A DNA stretch of 64,000 bases from Seriola aureovittata. Taxonomy: Eukaryota > Chordata > Actinopteri > Carangiformes > Carangidae. The DNA lies in assembly GCF_021018895.1 (NCBI RefSeq), contig NC_079386.1, forward strand, positions 806,001 to 870,000, written 5' to 3'. A program made the translations under genes and the position numbers. This document shows, one piece after another, positions 1 to 21,929 of this stretch; position 1 is the stretch's first letter; each line of letters begins with the position of its first letter. The notes beneath the pieces are model-generated. The model saw nothing but the letters and a program-made list of their open reading frames with translations, was not told the origin of the DNA and ran no database searches.

Positions 1-237
1 TATAGCCATATTCTTGCTACGTGACAGTTGAAAAAAAACCAAACAAAAAAAACCGCAAAAATATTTTCCATATACATAATAAAATAATAATTATCTATTT
101 TCAAATCTAAGTCGGCCCTGGCCCTGCGCCGCAATTCCGGCACAGTGCCGGAGAACTTTAAACCGTGCTTTAGTTGGACTTATTCAGAGTGACTCATTAA
201 GGTAACCTACATGCAGACTGCTGCTGAGGTCACTCAC
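1..237 (-). other. aco1 intron, cut by the window edge
   Basis: AT-rich intron sequence following the GTGAGT donor at 237. It contains no further coding exon or recognisable repeat. Confidence 0.8.
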
Positions 238-11410
<11,173 letters not shown>

Positions 11411-11431
11411 CCTCTATGTCTCAGTACAAAT

Positions 11432-13817
11432 CTGAAAGAGAAAATAGAAGCATTTATTAGGAACACTATTCTAATACTGGGGAGTTTCTCCCTTTGCTCC
11501 CAAACAGGCTCAGTTCGTCATGGATCGATCAGATGTTGAAACTTTCCTCTCAGGCTCTGCTCCATGTTGACATGATGCATTACATCATTTCTGCAGATCT
11601 GTCAGCTGCACATTCAAGCTGCTCTCCTGTTCTACCTCATCCCAAAGGTGTTCTAGTGGATCCAGGTCTGGAGACTGGGGGGCGGGGGCACCGAAGTTCA
11701 CTGAACTCACATGTTGACGAAACCAGTTTGAGAGCACACACTACCTGCGTTGTGTGATTGGCGGCTGACGTCACTGATCTGCTGCAGAATCACGTGTGTG
11801 TGTTCACACCGGCTGCAGCTCTGTCTCTAGAGTTACAGGTCACTGGACTGTTGTGTTTCTTTTCATCATTAATTAATTTCTGATTTATTTTTGGCAGAAA
11901 AAGTCACTAAAACGTCACTGTCTCCACATGCAGCTGCTGAAATGGGTAAAATATATTTAGATTTTTGAAGTCTGTGTCAAATTCAGATTCAGCCTAGACA
12001 GAGACAACTACAGTGGAAGGTGTCAGTTTTATGTAATGTTGCTAGTATGATGTCAATATGACATCAACAGGTTTTTTTTGTCTGTATTTGCTGGGAGACG
12101 CTTCACGTGTGAAAAATATACGAGACGCCGAATCACTTGATCCCATGATGCAGCGGCTAGGTGTGACACGCAGCCACAATGAGACGCTCTAACCCGTTAA
12201 CATGGGCGCTGAAATGAAAACCAAGGCATTCCTCAGCCGCCACGCACACGCCACCTATCCAGTATGTTCTTGTTTTTATCCAAAGCCTCCACACCATCAC
12301 ACCACCACCAGCCTGGACTGTTGACACAAGGCAGGTTGGGTCCATGGATTCAGACTCTGACTCTGCTCCAACTAGTCTGTCCATTCTCCTCTGACCTCTT
12401 TCATCAACACTGAGCTGCTTCTCAATGAATGCTTTTTCTAGAGACTGTTGCGAGTGAAAACCCAGGAGATCAGTAGTTTGAGAAACACTCAGAACAGGGT
12501 CTGACAACAACAGTCAGAGTCACTGAATTCACATTATTTTCCTAATTCTTATGTTTAATTTTAACATTAAGTGAAGCTCCTGTATCTGCAGGATTTTATT
12601 CATTACACAGTTGCATGAATAAGCAGGTGCACAGGTCGTCCTAATAAAGTGCTCAGTAAGTGTGTAGAAGGTTAATTACAAGGTCCAGTCGACAATCCTT
12701 CACACTCAGTGTGCAAATGGATTAGCCTGTAACAGTGGAGTGAGTCCAGGCAGGATAGTGGAGTTGAGGGTCATTGAACGTTTGGCCCATGTTTTACAAA
12801 CCTTACATAACTAAATCTCTTTAGCAACCTGATGAAACTTTAACAGAGAAATGTGCAGCTCCGTGTTCGACAAGCTGACCCTTGTTAAAAATAAACACAA
12901 TCTGAATAAAAATCAAGAAAATCATGCTCTACTACAAGTGATTTCATGGAGAGAGGTGTTATCTGTGTGAAAGGTGAAGTGGGACGACATATCCTGAATA
13001 TCCACATACTTTGCTGGTTATCTGAAATACAGCTAATGCAGCTCTACTGCAAAGTACAAAGTCAGTGTATGTCAGAGACATTGCTGTGTGACGTAACATG
13101 GTCAGAGCCACTAGCACGAGCGCTTTACTTTGAATACACATGTTTAATGTAACAAGGAATGCATTTGTAAATGTATTGATAATGACTAGTGCTGGGTAGT
13201 CTTGTTCACACAAACACTGACCTGACGTTTCCTGACAAACAATTCAAAATATTGAGAATTTAAAGAAAAGTTATTTTATCATAAGTTTTATGTTTAGATG
13301 ATTATTACATGCCAGTACTCTGCCTTAATTTGTTTTGTAATAAAACACAATCACAGCTTCAGATAAAATTTTGACAAACCAGCCCATAAATTGTTACTGA
13401 AAACAGTCTCTTTCTAAACTTCTGTCAACAGTTTAATTCTAAATCATGACTGCAGACAAACCGAAGACGTTTATCCTGTATTTCATGCTTCCTCGGTGGT
13501 TCCCTGTTCCCAGTCTCTCCTCCCTTGGCCCTCTGAGCTAAGTTAACTTGGTCAAACGTCAACATTTAAGAACGCATAGTTTCGGTATGAAAACACACGA
13601 GAAAACGAGCAGTCTCAGAAATATCACTAGAGGCTTTTTCACATGCAATGTTAGCATGACTTGGTAAAAAAGGCACAGAGGTTTTGAATGCAACATCCAA
13701 AGTTCGCTAGCTAACAGCTATGACAGCAGGAGGGGGGGTTTACGTTAGCTTCCTGACGCTGCTGGAAGACCGTTAATAAAACCGTTCAAAAAAATCCCGT
13801 CTCATTTTATAACTTAC
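11432..13817 (-). other. Probable first intron of aco1
   Basis: From the GTAAGT donor at 13817 to the acceptor at 11432. It contains repeat copy B (about 11760-12260). The remainder is ordinary AT-rich sequence with no exon that I could support. Confidence 0.5.
11760..12260 (+). repeat. Interspersed repeat shared by two aco1 introns, copy B
   Basis: Homologous in order and orientation to 4090-4490. It is longer in the centre, and its right part carries ACCCGTTAACATGGGCGCTG and AGCCGCCACGC blocks. Same family, class inferred as a non-autonomous transposon. Confidence 0.65.
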
Positions 13818-13866
13818 TTGTGTGTGTAGCACCGGAGATATTACAGAGTACGACAGTGTATTACCG
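13818..13866 (-). other. aco1: Probable non-coding first exon (5' UTR) of aco1
   Basis: On the minus strand a consensus donor (GTAAGT, read from 13817 down to 13812) follows a short segment with no suitable start codon. The next acceptor in transcript order is the one before the start-codon exon at 11431, giving an intron of about 2.4 kb. ACO1 genes usually begin with a non-coding exon, which fits. The upstream edge is not visible: a TTC/GAA microsatellite begins at about 13867, so the transcription start lies inside or just beyond it. The donor is seen; the assignment as exon 1 is inference. Confidence 0.45.
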
Positions 13867-13913
13867 ACTTCTTCTTCTTCTTCTTCTTCTTCTTTTTCTT
13901 CTTCTTCTTCTTC
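13867..13913. repeat. TTC/GAA microsatellite
   Basis: About 15 TTC units with one TTT interruption, directly upstream of the probable aco1 exon 1. Confidence 0.95.
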
Positions 13914-14049
13914 AATGGCAAATTACAACCATCTTCTTCTTCTTCTTTCGTTTAATGGCGGGTGGCAACTAGCATTAAGGCGCATTACCGCCACCTACAA
14001 TGTTGGAGTGTGGACCAGAGTTAAATATCCCCTAAAAAAAAAAAAGAAT

Positions 14050-14050
14050 A

Positions 14051-14106
<56 letters not shown>
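14050..14106. repeat. AAT microsatellite
   Basis: About 19 perfect AAT units in the region upstream of aco1. Confidence 0.95.
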
Positions 14107-14108
<2 letters not shown>

Positions 14109-14189
14109 GAATTAAAAAATGACTCCATCATCCCGCTCCCTTTACAAAATCCACTTCACTAAGTAGAAAATAGATCTTCAGTCTTGAGA

Positions 14190-15080
14190 GTGTGTGTTTA
14201 TCTCTTTTTTTTACCATCCATTTAACAATCTTCCCTGTATTGTTAATGCCGTGGGTCTATATCTTGATGAATTTGATCTTGCTTCAAGTCTTTCATATGA
14301 GCTAACAGATACCATCTGTCCTCTGTGGGGTTTGTCGTGCACTTGAAATGGCTCTCTTTAACTCAAATTCACTGAATGGTGAGTCTAGGTTTTCTTCTGA
14401 TGTAGCCCTTCTTTTCTAAGCCATGGACCTTCACAAATTCCTTAGAATTTCTACGACTGACTCCACATCTGTTAGATTCTCTTGTATTAGCTCTAACACT
14501 TGGAATGCATCCAAGTCAGCTTTTGCTCAGCTTCCATCTTCATGTATCTCTATGCCAATCTTGATTACAATTTGATATTGATCACTGCCTTCTGTTGAAA
14601 GCTTCCCAAGTACTGATCCATTAAAGTGGTTGAGAGTGTCAGATCAATTGCATTTACTGTATTTTGTACAGCACAATACACAGTAAATGCTTATAATCTA
14701 TGAACTTCTCTATTACAGACCCATTGTGTCTGCTCACTTCAGCATTCAAAATGTCACAGCTCAGTTGCAAGCGTTATAGTAATTGGCTATAACTTAGCTT
14801 TCCTTTCCTGTCCATACTTTGGTTATTATTTATTCTTTCCCTCTGTTAATTAAATTATAACTCATCCCATTAATCACAAATATTGCCACCCCACACCTTC
14901 CTGGTTTTCCTATCATTCAATTTGAAACCCATTTTTTGAATTGTCCACTAGCAATAAGGCTTCTTGCATTTCTAGAATAACTAATACCATGAGGAACCAT
15001 CAGCAGAAGTGTGTTAGTGTTAGGAGGACCTTATTTAACATTTCTTCCTCTGCTTCCCATATTAGTCCTTTGATTCCAAG
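14190..15080 (-). mobile_element. Decayed LINE: endonuclease and start of reverse-transcriptase domain
   Basis: Read on the minus strand, fragments in different frames follow the usual order of a non-LTR retrotransposon ORF. They are LEMQEALLLVDN (about 14990, the 'QETWL' endonuclease region), VAIFVINGMSYNLIN (about 14890, the 'GGVAIFVK' region), AIDLTLSTT (about 14640), GSDQYQIVIKIG (about 14585, the endonuclease 'SDH' motif with His changed to Gln) and ELKRAISSARQTPQRTDGIC (about 14370, the lead-in to the reverse transcriptase). Stops and frameshifts between them show it is dead. Clade probably I/Jockey/CR1-like; this is inference from motif order. Confidence 0.6.
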
Positions 15081-15344
15081 GTATATAAAATAAACATAAC
15101 AGATTATTTTTTACTTCTTGTCCTTTCACTCATTCGACCAGCTAGGGACTAACCTTTGTTTGTCTGTCATGAATTTACCAATTACCTTTAAATTTTAGGG
15201 AAACTAGAAGATGAATCAGCTTGAACATTTCCTTCTTTTAGATTTTATTTCAAAATCTTTACCAACAATTATGATCTTTTTATATACCAACGGATTAGTT
15301 TTTATGTCTCAGTTTTTTAACACTGTAGATGATGAACTGCATTT

Positions 15345-15560
15345 ATAAAGAGCATTTCTGGTCTTAACAACCACTCCAAGAACTTCTCACTAGTAGTAAC
15401 ATTCACTCAGTCACACACACATTCATACAGCGCTTGCTATATAGACAGCGCAACTCTATCACACAAACTCATACATCCATGGTTCAGTATCGACACTCCG
15501 ACCTTCTGATTAGTGGACAACCTGCTCCACCTCCTGAGCCACAGCCACACCCTAAGCAAA
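15345..15560 (-). repeat. SINE-like repeat ('GGCTCAGGAGGTAGAG' family), full-length-like copy
   Basis: On the minus strand it runs from GTGGCTCAGGAGGTGGAGCA at about 15541, through AATCAGAAGGTCGGAGTG, to a 3' part with 'AGCGCTGTATGAATGTG' and an end near 'AAATGCAGTTCATC'. It is the inverse of the 46192-46425 copy. Confidence 0.65.
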
Positions 15561-16002
15561 GATAAAACATCTTGGTCAGATAGTTAACTCTGTTTGCTTG
15601 AAATTGCTCACAAAACATGAATATGTATTGTAGCTTGGATATTGAAAGTTCTGGGGCTCTTCATTTAAAAAGGCCAATAGGTGGTGCTGCTGCAGCAGAG
15701 TTAATCAAGAGCTGCAGCGTTCACTGACCAGCAAAAATATGTAAACAAGGATGCTTTTCTAGGTGTAAAGAATAAATTCCGTCCTTGAAAATAGCAAGTT
15801 CTGGATTTTGTGTTCAAATGATGTTATCACACAGTATTAGGCCAGTGGTTTTAGGTGTTGTACTTTAAATGTGGTGCCAAGTATGTTCACTTTACTCATG
15901 CACTGTAAAGTGTTCACGTGCTACAACAGGCTATAGATCATCATTAGTGTCTCCATATCACAGACAGTCTCAAATTTTAACTTTACAGCTGAGAACATTA
16001 AC
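15561..16002. other. Intergenic, nothing recognised
   Basis: No coding signal or repeat that I can name. Confidence 0.6.
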
Positions 16003-16093
16003 CTGAGTGTGCTTAAAACTGAGTGTGCTTAAAACTTATTGTGCTTAAAACTGAGTGTGCTTAAAACTTAGTGTGCTTAAAACTTAGTGTGCG
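16003..16093 (+). repeat. 16-bp tandem repeat, about 5.7 copies
   Basis: Unit CTGAGTGTGCTTAAAA with variants CTTATTGTGCTTAAAA and CTTAGTGTGCTTAAAA. Every copy keeps TGTGCTTAAAA. Confidence 0.95.
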
Positions 16094-16241
16094 TCCATAT
16101 ATTGTCTTGTCATTGTAAAAAAACTCAATGGATGTTTCTAATGGACTAACAGTGTCTCAAACAACCTAGCGTCCATAAAGTGGACATGCAATCATTAGAA
16201 AATCTATAAAAATGTTTAAATCCTCACTGCGTGTAAAGGCT

Positions 16242-16250
<9 letters not shown>

Positions 16251-16287
<37 letters not shown>
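16251..16287. repeat. GT microsatellite
   Basis: About 18 GT units. A CA tract of 32 units lies 150 bp to the right, so the two can pair on one strand. Confidence 0.95.
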
Positions 16288-16289
<2 letters not shown>

Positions 16290-16434
16290 AAGCCAAACCA
16301 GGTGTCCTTTATATCACTGTCTGAGCCACTCCAGGCAGGAAGGCCACAGTGATTGACAGCTCAGTCAGGTCCCATGACTGAGAGACATATTTCCATTCAC
16401 CCAGACCCAGGCAGCCTCCACTGCAAAGGCTCTG

Positions 16435-16440
<6 letters not shown>

Positions 16441-16504
<64 letters not shown>
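16441..16504. repeat. CA microsatellite, 32 units
   Basis: Perfect (CA)32 preceded by GCGCG; an alternating purine-pyrimidine tract that can adopt Z-DNA. Confidence 0.95.
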
Positions 16505-16505
<1 letters not shown>

Positions 16506-17159
16506 GCCACACCGGCTGTGATGTCATAAGAGGCTGGGCTCTGATGACAGGCTGTGATTGGCTAGCTGCAGATTGAAGGTGTGGTTAAAGGAATATGAAT
16601 GACTTCTAACAGTCTGTGCTGATGTAACTGTGACATCACAGATATGAGGGTGATAGCCACGATATGTCCATACATTAGCAGATCAGAAGGAGGCAGAGTA
16701 TTCACTGAGATAAATCAGACGCTGACTCAGATAGAGGATGGCATCTCACCAGAAAGGATCCACATGAAGCAAGATGTTCCAGTGGACAACACAGCCTGAG
16801 AATTACATAAACATGCTTTAATTAATTTATAGCAGATGTGCTGTGACATTACCAGAGGTCACAGGTTGTTCAGCAGTGGACATTGTGCTGCAGGGAAAAT
16901 GATGTTTTATCATGCGGAGATGAACCTGTCACTGATTCATGCTCCACCTCAGGCACTACCTGTAGTTCTGACTTCATTTATCTATGGGAAGCTGCATGTG
17001 TGGGCAGTTTATAATGTAACCCAACCTCAGACCCAATCAGACTCTCCTCACAATATGAATGTAATCCACTTTCATATATATAATTGTTGTTGTTTAGTTG
17101 GTATAAAACATGTCAGTGTTCTGAATTATGTTAGTGGCGTTTCTGTCCATTTGTTATAA
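16505..17159. other. Intergenic, nothing recognised
   Basis: No exon or repeat identified; open frames here are short and lack splice context. Confidence 0.6.
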
Positions 17160-17800
17160 ATTGTACCTTCATCGCCAGATAAACCAACTATGGAGTTAAA
17201 ACTCACTAAACTTGGCACATGCATCAGATGTGGCTTAATGATATGGGTGTTGGCCATGGGCGTGGCAAAATGGCTCAAGGGCGCCCCCTAGATAATTTCA
17301 ACAAAGTAGCCCCGGCTGTACGTTGCACCTATATCTATGAAAATCGGCAGGAATGTGTATTCTCTTGAGATCTGCAAAAAAGCCTCTGGAACCAAACCCT
17401 AAAACCCAACCGGAAGTCCGCCATTTTGAATTTAGTGTGCAATTTTTAATTTTTACATTTACAGGCATCGTACTGTAACAAACTCTTCCCAGAGACTTAA
17501 TCAGATCGACTCCAAATTTGGTCAGTACAATCTTAAGACCTTTTCGATGCTAAATTGCAAAGCTTTTTCAGGGTCGTTGAACGACATGTCCTTGGCAGCA
17601 CAGCAAATTTCACCATTAAACAGGAAGTTGTCATAATCATTATATACATTTTCCAATCTGCATGCTAATATGACATGGTAGTCATAGTGCCACCTACTGG
17701 ATACAGGAAATAACCCTCGATAGACAATCAGCCTACATGAAATTTTCATGGTCTGGTCTGCACTTGATATAAAGCAACATAATGCATGTTTGGTGCGTGT
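17160..17800 (+). repeat. Probable interspersed repeat, unclassified
   Basis: Contains CACTAAACTTGGCACATGC, GGGCGTGGCAAAATGGCTC, 'GGGCGCCCCCT', CCGGAAGTCCGCCATTTTGA and 'TCCAAATTTGGTCAGTA', phrases I associate with a common fish interspersed repeat. There is only one copy in the window, so support is from general knowledge. Confidence 0.4.
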
Positions 17801-19190
17801 TTTCTAGCACCACAAGATTAACACAATTAAGAAATGCAAAGCATGCAATACATCTTGTCGATTGCTACACAATCAGTGCAGGACATCTTAGTTGTGTCTA
17901 TGCAGTGAACTTTAACAGGCCTCCTGCCAACATAGCCAGTGTCTGCAAGAGTATGAGGGCCTGCTCAAAGCTGCTCAAAGCTGTAATTGAGACTTGCTAT
18001 TTCTGTAAATGGAATAACAATGGCTTGCAGGTATACTGATCTCAACCACGCTTGTCTCCATTTTACTGGCTATTTTTCATAGAAGTTGATTGGTGGCTAG
18101 CTATGATGTCTCCAGTCCTTTGCAAAAAAAGGTCTGATTGGTCAATTATTTCTCCAAACCACAGAAACTGCTGTCATTGGTCACAACACCAGATCTACTA
18201 TAACAGCCAGCTTAGTCAAAAACAGAAGACTTGCAAGCATCATTCCCAGCAGTGATCCTAGACTCTGGGGGGCCCCAGGCAAAGAAACCCATCGAAGATG
18301 TTCCCTGAATGCCTCAAATGCAAGCAATGAGTAGAATCTAGCTACAACACACATTATCAGGGACCCCGCTTAGGGGGGTTTTGGGGCAGAAGCAGTGCAC
18401 TGTATAGTGTTTTATGGGAGGTTTAGAGGGGCTATATTTGTCTAGTTCATTGCAAAATGTACCAATATGAGGGGCCATCGGGGGCCCCTTTTCACCTTGG
18501 GGGCCCCAAGCATTTGCCTGTTTCTGCCTGTTGATTCACTTACACAGGACTTATTACAGTACACTGTAAAACATTTTAAGCTCCTCTCCCTGCTCCCTTA
18601 AAATGTAAGCTTAGTGAACCCATCTTAAAAGTGGACTCATAATTTGGAAAAATGTAAAAACCAGCTGGGTTAAGTTCAATGAACTCAGGGTATTTAGTTC
18701 AATAAACAACTGTGAAGTCTGTTATTATGCTGATGTTATCAGATGTGTTTAGATTTTAAGAAACTCTCAGCAGTACAGTCATTCAATATCTTTTCTAATC
18801 AAAAGACTTCAAGTCAAGTATGTGTTTAAATTCTGAAATTGTCTGAAAATGAAAAGCAAAAATTTTAATCAAAATTAACTTGAATTCAATTACATTTAAT
18901 AACTCCACTATGATTTTTTCTTTTTTTTTTTTCTTTTTTACAGTGTTTAAATCCAAACCAATATAGCTGTCTAATACACACAAATGCATCGGTGAACTGG
19001 TATTTCTCCCTTAGGCTACCGTAGTCCTTGTACACTAATGCTGAGAATTTCCGCCCAGCTGTGATGTTCTTTGACAGGTGAACTGAGTCATTCCTGCCTG
19101 GCACTAAAATAACCTCTCTGTCTGCTCGCAGCTTCTTGCATACACACTAATAACCCTGCACAACACGCACACACATGGAAATCCTGTGAT
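17801..19190. other. Intergenic; possible repeat debris around 18250-18540
   Basis: The 18250-18540 part has repeated GGGGCCCC-type blocks (GGGGGGCCCCAGGCA at 18267 and GGGGGCCCCAAGCA at 18500), suggesting an inserted element. The rest is AT-rich with no recognisable content. Confidence 0.45.
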
Positions 19191-19194
19191 GAAC

Positions 19195-19640
19195 TTAACC
19201 TGCCAGCCTCGATGTGGCTAGGTGAATGTCCATGAGATGTCTTGATCCTGTCCATCTTCCTCCTCCTTCCTTTCTTTTATGGTCTGGCACAGGGATTATC
19301 CATGGATTCCTAGCTCTTTGAGCAACCTGACGGTAGATGCAATAAAGCCCCTGCAGCCGACCTCAACTGGGTGGACTATTACTCTCCAGCCTCGCTGTTC
19401 TGCTTCAGATGCCATCTCCACATACCACGTCCTCTTCCTTTAATTCGCTTCATCAACAGCACCCTCCACGGGGTACTGTCAGTTCTATGAAGTAGGCGAT
19501 GCTCAGGCTGTTGGACCAGAGTACCTGATATGGTCTTGGGGTGGTGGTGACAATTTCTGATGGGACTCTAAACCGCTGGGCTACATCTGCCAGTATTTCC
19601 CAGTCTCAGGCACCCTCCAGCTGACCAATTCTTCTTACTG
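19195..19640 (-). pseudogene. Decayed ORF of a fish repeat element with a PD-(D/E)XK-like nuclease pattern
   Basis: Read on the minus strand: WEILADVAQRFRVPSEIVTT then RPYQVLWS, then YFIELTVP, and, after a frameshift, ASEAEQRGWRVIVHPVEVGC and RLLKELGIHG. This block order (RPD.VLWS ... IELTVP ... E...R) is that of an ORF seen in many fish and cnidarian repeats. The 'PD' and 'ELT' positions resemble a PD-(D/E)XK nuclease core; here PD has become PY. At least four stops and one frameshift make it non-functional. The link to a specific retrotransposon clade is not certain. Confidence 0.65.
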
Positions 19641-20200
19641 AACAGAAAATTTCAATTTGCCAAGTATTTAACCCAAATAAAACCTCCTATAAAAATCAAG
19701 AAGAAGCAAGAAGAAGATTTGTTATAAACCGTGCTAATGAAACTAGCTGGCAGTCATCAGGGAGAATAGCTGGACAGAACAAAGACAACTTGTTTACATT
19801 GTGGAACAGATGAAGTTGAGACAAAAATTCACTTTCTCATGAATACAAAGAAATTAGAGAATATTTCTTCCATAAATTCAACCAGAAAATCCCAGACCTT
19901 CTTACCCCCCCAAAAGCAAGACTCATTCAAATCCCTCTGGGAAAAGAGGCACTACAGTTGACTTGCATGACAAAGCAAGACATATTTCACTATAAGATAC
20001 TTTCTCTTTTTTTGCTTCACTTTTATTATTTACTATTTACATTCTACATTTTACATTCTATTGTTTCTATGTGCCTTCTAGGTTCCTCTCAATCAAAACA
20101 ATAACAATAGACGGCGTTGGGTCATATCTTGAAATAGTGTGGGATCATGGGAGTTGTTGTCTTCACCACCATTACCATAAGCTCCTCTCGGTTTGGATTC
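19641..20200. other. Intergenic, nothing recognised
   Basis: AT-rich, no coding or repeat call. Confidence 0.6.
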
Positions 20201-20204
20201 CTTC

Positions 20205-20520
20205 ATTGTCAGTGGTTCAGGAAATCAAACAGACCCACTGATTCTAACCATTAAAAACACTGAATGAAGCAGTTTGACATTTAAAGTCAGTGTTTGAGCG
20301 ACGCTGTACAGAGGACAGAGACTCAGGGAAGAGTTGGAGCTGAGATTGATGCTAACCTTTGTTCTGATTGTTTCTCTTATAACTTATGAAGCAGACGTTC
20401 AGCAGGTTTTTACCAGCAGCTGAATTATCCACAGAGGTTTCCTCCTCTCCATAACAAACACACCAGGGGATTAAAACCAGTAGAAACACTAAATAAAGCA
20501 GTTTCACTTTAAAAATCAGT
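20205..20520. repeat. Region with two related ~55-bp blocks
   Basis: 20249-20305 and 20470-20525 share 'ACACTGAATGAAGCAGTTT' versus 'ACACTAAATAAAGCAGTTT' followed by a related 'TTTAAAGTCAGT/TTTAAAAATCAGT' block. Probably the debris of a repeat containing internal duplications. Confidence 0.45.
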
Positions 20521-20524
20521 AATT

Positions 20525-20700
20525 CAGGGCAGCTCACCTGGTAGAGTGCATACGAAAGGCTTAGTCCTACCTGCAGTGGCCGGGGTTCTAGTCCGACCCG
20601 TGGCCCACGTCATCTCCTCTCTCTCTCCCTGACTTTCCTGTCCCTCTCAGTGTAGTGATCCAAAAATGTCCTAAAAATACCTTAAAAAATCTTTGATTCA
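20525..20700 (+). repeat. tRNA-derived SINE
   Basis: Begins GGGCAGCTCACCTGGTAGAG (A-box-like) and has GGGGTTCTAGTCCGACCC at about 20582 (B-box-like, GGTTCNANTCC). It continues with the CTCTCTCTCCCTGACTTTCC tract and ends in 'AAAAATGTCCTAAAAATACC'. This is the layout of a pol III-promoted fish SINE. Confidence 0.75.
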
Positions 20701-21725
20701 CAGACGCTCTTCAGTGGACACATGACATCAAGTAGTATCTGGAAACGGAGACTACTGACCTTTGATATTTGAGCTTTTTATTTCACAAATCTTATCATAC
20801 AGATACATTTTGGAAACAGCATCTAATCCGTTATTATTTAATTTGAATTTGTTGATTTCTCCGTGTTTTTTTTATCATTACTGCTGGATGTTGTGTTGTG
20901 TTGTTTCATCAACCAATCACTGTGGTCACCATATTAAAATGATGTATTTCTCTAAGTTTCAGATTAACTGGAAACATTTGGGAAAATGTAAGAACACAAC
21001 TCAACATATATAACATAGGTCTAACAATTTCTAAACATTTTACAGATTATCACTTTAACTTTACGCACTTACTATCCCGGACTAGCCAGGCCAAACTAGG
21101 CAAAACCTGTAAATGAGAAAAAAACTTTGTTCTTACCACTCTCACTATCCCCACCCCTTCCTCTTTTTCTTCTCAGCATCACACACTCCTCAGCCTCCCC
21201 TGTGACAAATTAGATGGCTAGGAGTCCTCTCTGTCTCTTGGTACCCCAACCCCCATAAGACCATCCCCCATAGCCGGCTGCATGGTAATAACAGGGCAGG
21301 TGTATTGTATTGTGACATGGGGACATACACAACAGAAGCAAGAGGCTGATGATGAGTTTCACAGCAGATGTGCAATGTCAAGACACATTTTTCTTTATTA
21401 GAGATGGGTGAGATGTGACATTGTGAAGACAGAGGGTGTTTTTATATGTGTGTGCGTTTGTGTGTGTGTTGGGGGGATTTTTCTGTCATCTGACAAAGTA
21501 TACAAATGTTTTTACATCATTACAATGCACATATAGCCTAAGTATTAATAGTGTCATAATGAATTAAACTGGTGCAATTATTCACTATGTATTATTAGCT
21601 ATAGTCAGTATATTGTGTTGACAACATGGGACTCATTCCTGTCATGCCAATGAAATGTTCATCTGAGCCAAACTAAAAGAGACTGGTTACTACAGTGTGT
21701 GCTCCAGGAAGTGCAGCAACCCAGA
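20701..21725. other. Intergenic, nothing recognised
   Basis: No exon, RNA gene or repeat family identified. Confidence 0.6.
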
Positions 21726-21727
21726 TT

Positions 21728-21729
<2 letters not shown>

Positions 21730-21767
<38 letters not shown>

Positions 21768-21777
21768 CACGCACACA
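21730..21777. repeat. CA microsatellite
   Basis: CA tract with two GC interruptions, about 150-200 bp upstream of the putative promoter/first exon. Confidence 0.95.
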
Positions 21778-21895
21778 AAAAGAGGGGAAAGACATGTCAT
21801 GCAAAGTAAGAATCTTCTTGCCACTTAGCCTGTGTTCCTGAGCACAGAGGACTGAGAAGAAGGTGAAGACAGAGAGAGGTAGAGTGTGACACAGA

Positions 21896-21928
21896 AAGAG
21901 AGAGAGAGAGCGAGAGAGAGAGAGAGAG
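21896..21928. repeat. GA microsatellite
   Basis: A GA/AG tract with one CG interruption, directly before the CpG-richer leader; GA tracts of this kind are common next to promoters. Confidence 0.9.
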
Positions 21929-21929
21929 T

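Noticed and set aside
11411..13866. Iron-responsive element in the aco1 5' leader
   Set aside because: No CAGTGN loop with the bulged-C stem was found in the 21-nt leader of the start exon or in the probable exon 1; aco1 is not known to be IRE-regulated in this way.
16003..16093. CRISPR-like array
   Set aside because: Units are contiguous 16-mers without spacers in a vertebrate genome; it is a minisatellite.
16309..16527. Open frame with a long Cys-Val repeat on the minus strand
   Set aside because: It is the translation of the (CA)32 microsatellite; other CA/GT-spanning frames (near 21700, 33250, 53100, 53256, 59873) are rejected for the same reason.
20525..20605. tRNA gene
   Set aside because: Same reason: A/B-box-like sequences belong to a SINE head followed by SINE body.
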